Assembly (NCBI GenBank): GCA_964019055.1
Contig: OZ025206.1
Location: 14,605,291 to 14,669,290 of the forward strand
Length of the DNA: 64,000 nt
Direction of reading: 5' to 3'
DNA from: Anthopleura xanthogrammica
Lineage: Eukaryota; Cnidaria; Anthozoa; Actiniaria; Actiniidae
Positions within the stretch are counted from its first letter, which is position 1; each line of letters begins with the position of its first letter. Positions 34,801 to 46,074 of this stretch are shown here, one piece after another. Under the pieces are notes generated by a model. That model saw only the letters and a program-made list of their open reading frames with translations. It did no database searches and had not been told where the DNA came from. Both the position numbers and the translations under genes were made by a program.

Positions 34801-37800
34801 GTTTCAGCTCCAGATTGTTCTCCTCAGTTAACTTTCATCTTTGCAACCTCGTCCACAAGTATCCATATCTACTGGGGAAAAATTCGAACAAACTCCAAAT
34901 GCCTAAACGGGCGGATTCGAGGTTACAAGGTAGCGTACAGGTTGTCAAGGACAGGAAGCAGGTTACAATACATCACTATTAATATTCCCTCTAGTACATC
35001 GGTAGTGGTGAGAGGACTTGATGAGTACACAAAATATTCATTCCAGCTACTGACTTACACTGTCAAGGATGGTCCGCTGGGTAATACACTGGAAGCAACA
35101 ACCAGGGAGGATGGTATGCGCTTCTTTTTCAATTTTTCTTTCAAATATAATGACTAAAAGCTGTCTTTATAGTATAACCAAGCATTGAACAACGAAATGT
35201 GCAAGTCATTGCTCTAGTATTCAAGTATTTTTTTAACCACGCAAAACGCTTCTAATATCAGTAAACTACAGTTACACCACCACCAACAAAAAAAAACATT
35301 TCGCCATGCATATAGCGTATATTTCATGGCTTTTGTAAGAATCACAATTATGGCTGTCTTTATTGCTTATTCAATTTTAATACATTAGCTCCAGATTGTT
35401 CTCCTCGCCTAACATCTGCTACAGCAACCTCGTCCATAAGTATCCGCGTCTCCTGGACTTCACTTCGCAACACAAAGTGTATTAATGGTGTGTTACGTGG
35501 TTACAAGGTAGCGTACAGGATGTCAAGGGCAGGAAGCAGGTTACAATACATCAATGTTACCAATCCCTCTACAACATCAGTGGTGGTTAGTGGACTTGAT
35601 AAATATACACGGTACAGATTTCAAGTACTGGCCTACACTATCGAGGAAGGTCCACTGGGTAATACTCTGGAAGTATCCACCAAGGACGATAGTAAGGATA
35701 AAGTAGTATTAAAAAATGACCAATGTGGTAATATATTGATATAATTTTTGCATGGAATCGTTTTCTTCTTAGAACCTGATGGCGCTCCACAGGCGTTGAA
35801 TTGGTTAAAGAAGAATGCTACAACATACACTGTCGCCTGGAGTGAAGTGCCTAAACAACTGAGGAATGGTGTTGTGAATAACTATGAAGTAAAATGGACG
35901 ATGATAAAGAAAGGAAACCAAACTATTGAGAAACAACCAAATTCTAGTGGTAGAATAGATGGCTTCTCTTATACAATCCATGGCTTATCATTATGTGCAC
36001 AATACAGCACATCTGTTAGGGCGTACACACATGTTGGACCTGGACCATACAGTGCACCAGTCAATATAACTACGCAGCGTAAGTACTAGCAGAGCCTTAT
36101 ATTGTTAGTGTTGGTTATGTTGTGGTAAGAGTCATTTTAGTGATCAGTTTATATGATGTGATAGTGCTTACCATACTGAATGGTAACAAATGGTACAGTC
36201 TTACCTTTTTTGTTTTGTTAATAGTTTGACAATTTTTAATAACGAAATAATTAAACTAAGTTAAATTAAATATTCCTGCGTGGTAAGTATTGAACTTCAC
36301 TCCACCATTGCCACCATTCAATTCGCCCGTTTTATCCAGCGATCTCTTGTTTACCTCTGTAGAGCCTGGAACACTGCAGGAATTTAAAGCATTGTCGTTG
36401 AGTAAAACTGCAGGTGTTCAACTGACATGGAAGAAACTTGCTAATGTTCATGACTCCCTTCAGAGTTATAGAGTAAGTATCCCTATACATATCCAAGTGA
36501 AGCTTGCTTGTGCACTATATGTGTTTGCATTTAAACAATTTAAACACGTGAAATTCCTTAGTGAAATATGATTTAGTTGTATTACAATCTATTTTGTAAC
36601 GTTTATTAACACATAACACATTCAATTATTTTATGATTACGTAATAATATTTAATTATTTTGGATCGAAAATTTCCTCAGAATGATGCACCATGATGGCA
36701 TCTGTAAAAATTATATATGTCTGGATACCAATTTCATCACTTTGTTCTTTTCTTATTTGGCTATTATATATTAAACATTCACTATTAATTAGTCTTTGTG
36801 GAATTATGTGTCACGTAAAAAAATTACTTACTTTTTAAAAGGTAGAGTACGAAGGATCCAAGTTTTACTGGAAAGAATTTCAGGACACCAAATCATTCAT
36901 AGTATTAAGGGAAACAACGCTCACTATCAAGAATCTTACGCCACTGACAAACTACACATTCTGGGTGTTTGCTAACACGTTGTGCGGTGAAAGCCCTAAA
37001 AGCAACACCACATTTACCACAGCAATCCACCGTAAGTATGACCAAGAAACCAGCACCGACCTAACCTAAATTAAATATTATTGATACTGCCATGGTAGCT
37101 TCAAAATTACACAAAAGTCAAATTTGCTTTTCTTTCTTTCTTTTTTTTATTTGTTTGTTTATTTTGTTTGTTTTTTGTTGTCGTCGTTGTTGTCAGGTCC
37201 TGTTGCTCCAAATGTTGAAGCTAATGTTGAATACCACAATGATACGAGTACGAAGGTGAACATTACAATATGGAGAGCTGAGCCAAGAAACGGGCCAATT
37301 AGGTACGCAAATGCGCTGAAGTTTGATTTTTCGAACTTGGCCTATACAATATGATTTCTTACTTTTTAATTTTTCAATAGTTCGTACCAATTAATTGGGT
37401 TGCGTTTGGTTGATAAAGAAGATGGCTCGACTAACCAACTGCCAAAAAACTATGCAGAAAATCTTTTCAATCATTCAACTGCTGCAGTGAATAACCTTCA
37501 TTACTACATCACTGCTGAGGTACAAGCCGAGGCATTTGAGTCCAACTCTAAAGTGGTTACTATTGGTGATGGGACTGTATATAACAACTTGTACAGGAAT
37601 GTACCTTTAGAAAAAGGACAAAGATATCAAATATATGAACGAGCACTGACTTACTACAATGAAGTAAGAAATTGTTGTTACTGTTACTTGTGATGTCATG
37701 TAGGCATTTTGAAAACCAAAAAATACAACAATTTGTAATGTATATTTAATTATATGGTATGAGGTAGCAAGGAAGAATGTTTGACCCACGCGTCCACCCA

Positions 37801-40800
37801 CGTGATCAACCGTAAACCCCGGCCTTTATAGGGGGTACAATGTGTACCACCCTCCTGCCTCAGTACCACCCTGTCCAATTATGATGATAATACACAGTAT
37901 CAAGTTACAAACACTGAATCAATTAAAAACACTTCTCGGATAGAGACATAACAATTCTATTTGTAAACAAATATTTCATTTTTCTTAGAAAATCCTTTAT
38001 GGTAAAGAGGCTCTAGTGTCGTACATCAACGTAGGTGGGTCATGTGCCTGTGTGCTCCTGAATGTATTCTATTCACTTTTTCATATGACACTGTCTTTCA
38101 AATTTTACGAAACCCTGAAACTATTCACCTTTATATTATGACGACAAATGCTTTAATTCTACAGAACGTACTTTCGTCAAACTAGCGAAAAGTAAAAGTT
38201 CGACCTTTTCAGCTGGTGTTCTGACAGGAATCCTTGTTGCTGTAGTGTTGGTGCTGTTGATTGTTATCGTTGGGGCTCTTATATGGAGACGGTAATGAAC
38301 CACATATTGACACATACTATAAATTAAACAGGATTTCCAAAGTAATCCTTTTTAGTATTTAGAATCGTACTATTTACAAATGAAATCTTTCACGGGGAGG
38401 CTGGCTTTTTTTTTCTTTTTTACTTGCCTGTTGTACTGATACTTGCCGGCATGGTTTATATTGTTTAATCAGTGATCAAGAGAAAGTTGTAAATAGAAAA
38501 AAATGCCTAACTCACTTTGTGTTGATTTCATGCAAGCACAATGTGTAATCTTAAAACGTTTTTTTCCTTAAGTCAAACAAAACAAAGGAAACAAAAGCAA
38601 GAGGTTCCATTATCTTTAAAAGTGATCACTCGAATCGACAACCTTGATACAACTGGTAGGTCAATGAAAATTACGGGTAATGATTTTCAAACATACAGCA
38701 GTAATCAGACGAATATATACGCTAATACTTGCTTATTAACCGTTAAGGCGTTGATCACGATGACGACAATGATTTTCCACCCATACCAGTCGACAAGTTC
38801 CCAGAGTACATTGCAAGGAATCGAAATAATGATTTTTCAGCTCTTAGAAAACAATACAAGGTAAGAATTGAAGTATTGATGCCTCACATGCAGATAGTAG
38901 TAATCGCGCTTTTTTTTTACTTTTTTTTCCGCTATTGCTGTTGTCGTTGCTGGTTTGTTTTTGATACACTCGCAAACGCTTAATCCTCGTTCTCATGAAA
39001 CAAACACCTAATTGCGAGAACGTTGTCATATAAAAATATAGAATAACAAACAGGAATTAGTTATTTTTGCAAAACAGATGTAATTATTTCACTGTTTAAT
39101 TTGAAGGTATAGACTGATATTTTTGAGATAATCTTGTTGGCATATTACTAAACAGTTATTCTCATTAAAGACAAATATTTTTAATCAATTCCAATTTGTT
39201 ATTTTGTTATTTTGTTATTTTCATATGACAACGTTGACTTCTTGCATTTAGGTGTAAATACAATATTGATATATAGATTTTAGGGAGGGAGAGGAATCAA
39301 AATCATGAATTTGTAACACGATCGAGTTGCACTTACTTCATAAACCCTATTAATTCTAACCTACAGAAAGTGCCCAATGGTCCATTTCCATGGACAATTG
39401 CTAAGAAAGCCACAAACAAGGAGAAAAACCGATATGGAAATATTGTGCCTTGTAAGTATTTTCAGACTTTACTTTAATCTTCTTTCTTATCACCAATACC
39501 GCGTTTTACTTTTACCGCGTTTTGTTGTTTGCTCTTTTCAACCCCTGACTGGGTCTTTGCTGGTAAAGGTTTTAATGATAGTTATATTCAGTGTGCATGT
39601 AAATCAAATGATGCGTTGTTATTTCCAGGAGTTCACAATTATGGTAAAATTTCATCGCAGTCGTTGGACATTTTCATACTAATTTTCTGGTTGTATTCTT
39701 GATCTAATTTTTTTCAGACGACCATTCACGAGTTGCACTCGAGCCTTTAAAAGGCGAAGCTGATTCTGACTACATAAATGCCTCCTTCATACGTGTAAGT
39801 ACATTGATCAATGTAAGTTTTTAATGATAATCTACAGTAAAAGTTTGAAATTAAACCACTTGATCAAGAACTACTGTGGGACTGCAAAGGCTTCAGGATT
39901 ATCACTTTGGACATTCTAACCTTTTTCATGCTTTACTTAATCATTCATTTTTATAAATATTTTGCTTGTGAACTTTTCAGGATTGTGGTGGTGAATCAAA
40001 TGTGTACATTGCAACACAAGGTATCCTCTCACTTAATACTTATTACATTTTAATGTACGATCAAGACGCATCATAAGAAACTGTTTACTCATTTGTCTTG
40101 TAGGTCCGTTACCTCACACGTTCAACGAATTTTGGAGACTGATTTGGGAACAGAAAGTTTCATCCATTGTCATGCTTACTAACCTTCTTGAACTTGGCAA
40201 GGTAGGTTTAACAGTGATGAATGCAATCATAGAAATCTTTCTCTTCTAAACCTATTTTATTTATCCATTCAAAGAGAAAATGTCATCAGTATTGGCCTGA
40301 GGAGTCTGAGCAGTATGCTGACATAACTGTAACCAACCATAAGACCGAAGTGTTTGCGGATTATCTGCTGCGTACCTTCATATTGTCGAAAGTGAGTATG
40401 GAATTTCATGTTCATTTACTATTCTGAGCTTGGGTCTAGGTATTAGAACCCACATGACCAGGACAAAAACAATCAGCCAAGCAAACCTATGACCAAACAC
40501 GTAATTAATGGCGGATCTGAGTATTGAACGCACGACCATAGATAGAGCGCATTAGTAGCCCACACCGCATGCGCGGCTTCAGTTTGGTTATAGAAAAAGC
40601 AATCCTTTTACATCTATCTTAATCATATCTCGGTAATCACTATCAAAGGGTAGCCAACAATCCGAGGATCGTCGTGTTCTACATTTCCACTTTACTGTGT
40701 GGCCAGACAAGGGTGTCCCTCAACATGCAACTGCTGCTCTTGCGTTTAGACGAAAGGTACACGCTTTGACTTCTGAGGACATTGGCCCTCTCGTCGTCCA

Positions 40801-42309
40801 CTGCAGGTATCAAAAACTATATTTAATCGTATACTGTGCATGTTTAGTTTCGTTTGATGCGTGCTGCGCTGGGTGATCAAAGATTTTAAATAAATAGTTT
40901 TTATTTTGTGAGAAAGTAAAAGATTTTTAATTCAATCGATTTTATATCTTAAAACTGAGACAATCTTTTTGGTAAAACAAAGGTTCTCCTTTTAAGAAGA
41001 CTTAAAAGTCCTCCCATTTAGAATTTTTGTTTTTTTGCATTGTACAAGTTGTTACTGATTTACCTGAAATTTCTGCGTCAACTCTCCTGTTTTCTTTCTA
41101 AAGTGCTGGTGTTGGAAGAACGGGAGCATTCATAATGATTGACGCATTGCTCGAGCAAGCAAAGAAGGAGAGCTGTGTTGACGTGTTCGGATACATGAAG
41201 TCTATCAGGAAAGACAGACCAAACATGGTGCAAACAGAAGTAAGATTTTATGACTTTTATTAAATAAAACTTTGTAAAAACCTATTCTGCGGCCAGTTTG
41301 CTATGACTAAAATTGTTCCCCCATTTCATTAAATAAAATTAATAAAGAATTAAATCAATTAATAAAGGTATAACCTTGTTTTGTCTTATTGCATTGCCTC
41401 CCTTTATAAAGTAAGAATAAGCGTGTCAGTACAATAATTCTCAAACGTCAGAAGAACATAGATTAATCGTGACATCTTTGAAAATAGCAAAGCAATTGAT
41501 GAACATAATCTGAGATTGATGTTGTTGTTATTGTTGTTGTTGTTTTTTACCGAATCAACATTTTCTTCATATTTATTATCTTGCGTCTTATAGGACCAGT
41601 ACGTCTTTGTTCACTTGGCATTGAACGAGGCTATATCCTGTGGCAACACAGAAATACAAATCCATAACCTGCGTATTGTTACACAGCATCTATCAGCAAC
41701 CCACCCGAAACGCAAGAAAACCGGTTATTCATTAGAATTTCAGGTAGTGTAGCAACTATAGTTACTCAAATGTAATGTTCTAAGTTATTGAACCGATGTC
41801 ATCTCGGAACTAATTTTTCACTTTTGGCCGTTTTACTTGGTGACTCAGAAACTTGGTTTAGTAACTTCCCAAGAGCCAGAAGAAGTTTATGAAATCGGGG
41901 AAGCTTCTGAAAATGCCAAGAAAAACAGATATCCTGATATCGTACCTGGTAAGATATTGATTTTTTTTTTCAATAACAAGCAATGCTATAAGATGCCAAA
42001 AACTAATTTATTTAATCGGGCAGCTGCAACTTACGAATTACGGGTTCTAGGATTAAAAAATAATAATAATAGTAATTATAGTTATAGTAATTATGGTATT
42101 ACTAGTAATGATAATTATAATAATAATAATTTATTAATAACAAATTACACAATCTATAACAAGAAAATTTATAACTATATTCGTATCTCTAAAAGTAGCA
42201 AAAGAAACAGTACTGATAAACATCAAAACGAGGTTAGGAGTCCTTAGGGGAAAATATACCACTAGTTTCATCTAAACCTTATGCTTTAGATATAAGTTCA
42301 ATCTTTTAA

Positions 42310-42347
<38 letters not shown>

Positions 42348-44679
42348 GTAAATTAAAAAATATATATAGAAATAAAAATATAAAAATAAACGGGTTCTAG
42401 GATTAGATACAATAGACCCAATCGACATTGTGGGAAATTTTTCCCAATTCCTTAGGTTGTAGCTCACTCTGGCTCTCGTTTCATAATCAAATTTAAATTT
42501 GAAAATATATAAATTGCTATTAGATGTTTTGATTTTGCAAAGGGACAGAAACTAGAGAAACCAAAGAAAAGACAATTAGGAGAGAATCAAAAGACAAATC
42601 TACTCACACATATGGTAGCGGTATATATTAAGACGAATCCCACCAAAGCATATTCTGCATCGTTAGTCTTATCCACATTGTATATCTTCTTTCGATTTTT
42701 TCACTTAGCAAACAGATGCCGCGTTGTGTTGAACACCGAGTATGGAGAAGAAGGAAACTACATCAATGCTACATTTGTTGATGTAAATATAAATATACTA
42801 AAATATCTTATAATATAATAAGATGACCATCATGATTTGCCCAAGCACTTTTCCATTTATTCTCTTTCTCAACACAATTTAGATTATTTTCTTCTATTTG
42901 CGCGTTAAGTTGAATTTTCATGGGATGATGTCATTGACCTTCTGCGACCGCAATCGCGCATCCTCGCCCAGCCTAGCGTTGATAGAAAGGGCCAGTCACT
43001 TCTTTTAACTCTGCTCAAAGTGGAAAAAATATGAACTTTTTATAGATGGAAATATCTTTTGAATGGTTATTGATATATTGCAATTGGATATTGTCATTAC
43101 TTAGGCTTACAGAGAACGCAATGCTTTCATAATGACACAAGCTCCCATGGAAAACACGATAGCAGATTTATGGAGAATGGTTATGGACTACGAGATAGGA
43201 ACCATTGTCATGCTGAACAATTTGCAAGAAGCAGACGAGGTAACGCTATTCATCATTAGCAATACAAAGGTCAAGTGTTTTTTTTAAATTTAGTTTTAAC
43301 TGAAAAGAGGCATATGCATGCATAAAAAAATGACGAGAAAATATGCTAAAAAGGTACATTCCTAACGATGCTCAAATGAACATGCATCAACTAAGTAATC
43401 ATTATGTGAAACCATTCCACTCCACTCCTGATCAAGCTGAAGTGAAAAAATGTCTAATGAAAAAATTATAGATAATAATCCTTTTGTTTTAGTCTGAACC
43501 TTAGACATTGGTTATTATTATACTTTATTTCACTCTATTATTGAAGCGATTTTGTGTACTTTGTGGAACATATTACTACTACTTAAAGAAAGAACGATGC
43601 AAAAATAGACACTCAAATGCGGAACAAATTATTACTAATATTTAATAATGAATAAGAATATTGATAGTATCTGTCTTGTCAAATATTATGCAGACATTTC
43701 CACAATACTGGCCCCAAAAAGGAAGTGAAACATATGGCGAAGTACAAGTACAACACCTCAATTCGCAAGAATTTGTTGGCTTCGTGTCAAATGACCTTCA
43801 AGTCAAGCGTCAAACGGTCAGTCTGGGCTGAGTTTTTAATAGATCTGATAGATATATATATAATAATAATTTCCATTGTTTTTGCCATATCCGAAGGCGA
43901 CATATGAACTATTATGATATTGTCAAAAATGTTTTAAAATTTTTGAAAAAAGAAGAGAGTGTTATGTTTCAACGTTTGTTTTACCATTTAGACAAGCAGA
44001 ACTATAAAGCACTTCCAGCAAGTCACGTGGGTAGACAAGTGTGTTCCTGCCAACCCACAAAGCATTTTACAGTTGCTGGACGAGGTTCAGAGATCTCAGC
44101 AAAAGTGCGCCAACGCACCAGTCCTTGTTCAATGCAGGTAAATAGCTCTCCTTATGTAAATCTTGTTGAACAAGTTTTTCGTCTTCCTTATCCATTCATC
44201 TTTTCCTCCAAATAGCAACGGTGTTGGTCGTAGCGGTACCTTCTGTGCTATCGCTTCATGTCTTGAACGAGTCAAACAAGAACAAGTATTGGACGTCTTT
44301 CAGACCGTGAAGAGTATTCGTGTCAACAGACCAGGAGCTGTAGAGACTTTGGTATGTACGAGAAAGACTCATATGAACTGATATTCAAGAGTATGTTGAA
44401 AGTAAACAAAACGCAACTCCACCTTTTAATGACCTTACATGCTTGCTCTCCTACACCGGCCCAACTGATATTATCGCGACTACTATCGGGGCTCTTATTC
44501 CGATAATATTCATTGTGCACATTTTTCTAACCTTTCCAATAACAAATACTTAGTTTTCATAAACGAATTCGGAACTGATGTAATTTTTATGATTTTATCA
44601 GATCCAGTATGTCTTCTGCTATCAAATCATCCAGAAATACCTGGACTCTTTCAGTGACTACGATAACTTCAATGGCTGA
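28608..44679 (+). CDS. Gene B: complete FN3-rich receptor protein tyrosine phosphatase (34 exons, 1,988 aa)
   Basis: Exons: 28608-28821, 30097-30402, 30621-30923, 31142-31444, 31653-31955, 32251-32553, 33495-33800, 34006-34308, 34808-35113, 35389-35691, 35773-36078, 36363-36472, 36842-37031, 37197-37302, 37381-37663, 37989-38034, 38165-38291, 38573-38655, 38748-38860, 39367-39451, 39718-39794, 39981-40020, 40104-40201, 40275-40391, 40649-40806, 41104-41239, 41594-41743, 41849-41948, 42709-42782, 43105-43239, 43694-43816, 43992-44137, 44216-44351, 44602-44679. The lengths sum to 5,967 bp with no stop and consistent phases. Domain order: signal peptide, Ser/Thr linker, 11 FN3 domains, membrane-proximal region, TM, juxtamembrane segment, PTP D1, PTP D2. 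It is a type I plasma-membrane enzyme that dephosphorylates phosphotyrosine; the FN3 arm would bind an unknown ligand. It is the only intact signalling gene of the array. I cannot assign an orthologue. Confidence 0.9.
29803..29973. mobile_element. Fold-back MITE, 171 bp, in gene B intron 1
   Basis: Orthologous to 13965-14135; the right end has one mismatch to the left (cctgtata). Confidence 0.75.
30097..30402 (+). CDS. Gene B exon 2: FN3 domain 1
   Basis: 306 bp, phase 1-1. DCHPRG start, [27 protein letters not shown]; counterpart of gene A exon 2. Confidence 0.88.
30621..30923 (+). CDS. Gene B exon 3: FN3 domain 2
   Basis: 303 bp, phase 1-1. [36 protein letters not shown]. No counterpart in gene A; gene C exon 2 has a similar 3' flank. 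Confidence 0.88.
31142..31444 (+). CDS. Gene B exon 4: FN3 domain 3
   Basis: 303 bp, phase 1-1. [36 protein letters not shown], ending LEDG. Confidence 0.88.
31653..31955 (+). CDS. Gene B exon 5: FN3 domain 4
   Basis: 303 bp, phase 1-1. [36 protein letters not shown]. No counterpart in gene A. Confidence 0.88.
32251..32553 (+). CDS. Gene B exon 6: FN3 domain 5
   Basis: 303 bp, phase 1-1. [36 protein letters not shown]. The downstream intron start matches that after gene A exon 4. Confidence 0.88.
33282..33434. mobile_element. Fold-back element in gene B intron 6
   Basis: Identical copy of 17810-17962, apex CTCGCCTAAAGGCTCG. Confidence 0.7.
33495..33800 (+). CDS. Gene B exon 7: FN3 domain 6
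   Basis: 306 bp, phase 1-1; same sequence as gene A exon 5 ([20 protein letters not shown]). Confidence 0.88.
34006..34308 (+). CDS. Gene B exon 8: FN3 domain 7
   Basis: 303 bp, phase 1-1; same sequence as gene A exon 6. Confidence 0.88.
34443..34711. mobile_element. Fold-back MITE, 269 bp, with AGTTC flanks (gene B)
   Basis: Orthologous to 18971-19239, with the same length and target duplication. Confidence 0.82.
34808..35113 (+). CDS. Gene B exon 9: FN3 domain 8
   Basis: 306 bp, phase 1-1. [44 protein letters not shown]. Confidence 0.88.
35389..35691 (+). CDS. Gene B exon 10: FN3 domain 9
   Basis: 303 bp, phase 1-1. [21 protein letters not shown], ends TKDD. Confidence 0.88.
35773..36078 (+). 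CDS. Gene B exon 11: FN3 domain 10, second subtype
   Basis: 306 bp, phase 1-1. [11 protein letters not shown], single Cys in [23 protein letters not shown]. The paired N-terminal Cys of the first subtype is missing. Confidence 0.87.
36363..37031 (+). CDS. Gene B exons 12-13: FN3 domain 11, split by an intron
   Basis: Exons 36363-36472 and 36842-37031. Together they encode one FN3 domain ([15 protein letters not shown]; then VEYEG-x-x-[23 protein letters not shown]). The internal intron is phase 0 between the Tyr-Arg and Val-Glu-Tyr, in the C-strand region. Gene C has the same split. Confidence 0.85.
37197..38034 (+). CDS. Gene B exons 14-16: membrane-proximal ectodomain
   Basis: Exons 37197-37302, 37381-37663, 37989-38034. 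The segment [11 protein letters not shown], then [18 protein letters not shown] and YQIYERALT, follows the pattern of the membrane-proximal region of kappa/mu-like RPTPs, which often carries a furin-type processing site. I see no clear multibasic furin site here. Exon 16 uses donor gtgggt, chosen because only this keeps frame with the TM exon. Confidence 0.8.
38165..38655 (+). CDS. Gene B exons 17-18: transmembrane helix and stop-transfer
   Basis: Exon 17 (38165-38291) encodes about 23 hydrophobic residues (Gly-Val-Leu-Thr-Gly-Ile... to Ala-Leu-Ile) followed by Trp-Arg-Arg. Exon 18 (38573-38655) begins with a Lys/Gln/Arg-rich cytoplasmic segment. This fixes type I topology. Confidence 0.85.
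38748..41743 (+). CDS. Gene B exons 19-27: juxtamembrane segment and catalytic PTP domain D1
   Basis: Motifs in order: [13 protein letters not shown] juxtamembrane; [16 protein letters not shown] pTyr-recognition loop; [26 protein letters not shown] loop with the general-acid Asp; [11 protein letters not shown]-loop, whose Cys and Arg are split over exons 25/26 by a phase 2 intron (AG|T serine); QTEDQYVF Q-loop. All residues needed for catalysis are present, so D1 should be an active phosphatase. Confidence 0.92.
41849..44679 (+). CDS. Gene B exons 28-34: membrane-distal PTP domain D2, partly degenerate
   Basis: Motifs: [36 protein letters not shown], then WVDKCVP in place of WPDx[13 protein letters not shown] in place of [10 protein letters not shown], and ETLIQYVF in place of the Q-loop consensus. 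The Cys and Arg of the P-loop remain, but the Pro of WPD and the Gln of the Q-loop are changed. Weak or no activity and a regulatory role are expected, as in many RPTP D2 domains. The protein ends shortly after the last helix; stop at 44677-44679. Confidence 0.88.
41985..42400. repeat. AT-rich simple repeats in gene B intron 28
   Basis: An irregular TAA/AAT stretch around 42057-42140 and a (TA)n run at about 42312-42345. The open frame across this intron is a shadow of exon 28. Confidence 0.75.
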
Positions 44680-46074
44680 GATCAGTTAACAGAAAAACAA
44701 GAGCCTGCCGGATAACGATACGATTATATACTTGCAATCTTTAAAATATTTACTTATAAAATTCCTTATTAGCTTTAATGGTAGTAGAAATAGAAAACAA
44801 CAATCAATATAAAAAAAATTAACAAAAACAAAAAAAAAAACTGACAAATTTTATAGCAACCACAAAAACAAAAACTAGATCAATTTTCTTAGGATGTTAA
44901 GTTAATGCGCTACCGCTTTCGTGCACATCAATTTTTACTTTGGTCATAACAGAAAACTTTCAGCGCACTAGAGGTCGCACTTTCAAATCTAGCTACATGT
45001 TTAATTGTTTGTGTTTGCTTGTGTTTGTTTGATTGTTTGATTGTTTGTTGTCGTTTCTCGACGAAAAATTTACAGGTAAAGATAACAATTTTTGTGTTGC
45101 GATAGAAGTTTAAAACATTAACAATCTAACAACGTGTTGTTTTCGTTCTAAAATTTGATCAAGTATTTGACAAGTTTTTGAGCTATACCAATTAACATCC
45201 AAGCGATCATCGTGACCCCCCAGTTGACAGGTAAAGATAAGAATTTTTGTGTTGCGATAGAAGTTTAAAACATTAACAATCTAACAACATGTGTTGTTTT
45301 CGTTTAAAAATTTGATCAAGTATTTGACAATTTTTTGAGCTATACCAATTAACATCCAAGCGATCATCGTGACCCCCCATTTCTATTATTGCTTTCTCGT
45401 GCACTACCCAAAAACAATGTGCCAATTTGTAAAAAAATATATCGACAGAAAAAATGATCGCAGTACCTTAAGGGGAAACTTCCAATTCCCTTTCCAGGTT
45501 TCAGAATTTAGCAATAATATATAACGCCCCACTCTTGGTTGATACTAAACAAAAGTGTTTGCGCAATCCGAGATCCAAGTACTATTCTCAGCAGTCTTAC
45601 CTGAACACGTATAAAAGCAGAATTTTTCAACAATATTGCGAATGGCAATGCCAATTTGGATACTCATCATTCTATATCCTCATTGGTCTTTCCTGTCTTC
45701 ACCCCTTGGTCTCCTTCACTGGTTTTTTAGTTCCCCTCCCTGTCCTACCCTTTATCTGTGCATTCTCACATCTTGTGTGAAGGCAGATCGCCCATGACTC
45801 AACAAGTGCAGGGGAGACCGGTGAGAATAGAATACTTTTTCCAGTATTCCAAGCAATGTAGTATTAAAATAAATCCTTGTTTCTCTCAAACTATAATAAA
45901 AATAAAATTGGACGGTATTAGAGATAATTTTCACTTAATCAGTGAGTATGTTAGTTTATAACCGGGAATATACGGTATATTTAAGAACTTTGCATGCAAC
46001 TATCTACATGCTGTTTCAATAATGTTAAAAAATAAAAAATGTAACGGTGTAACCGTGTAAAGATACACAATCCA
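44680..46074. other. Intergenic region between genes B and C, proximal part
   Basis: Begins with the presumed 3' untranslated region of gene B (A-rich, no clean AATAAA close to the stop). It contains the tandem duplication 45073-45377. No gene is recognised. Confidence 0.5.
45073..45377. repeat. Tandem duplication, 2 x ~150 bp
   Basis: The segment from caggtaaagata to atcatcgtgacccc occurs at 45073-45221 and again from 45228, offset 155 bp, with only a few differences. Confidence 0.88.

Noticed and set aside
40430..40570. Possible SINE in gene B intron 24 (tRNA-like gcacgaccatagatagagcgc)
   Set aside because: The box is too degenerate to separate from chance without other copies to compare.
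41837..42247. 136-codon open frame
   Set aside because: It is gene B exon 28 read through its donor into an AT-rich simple repeat.
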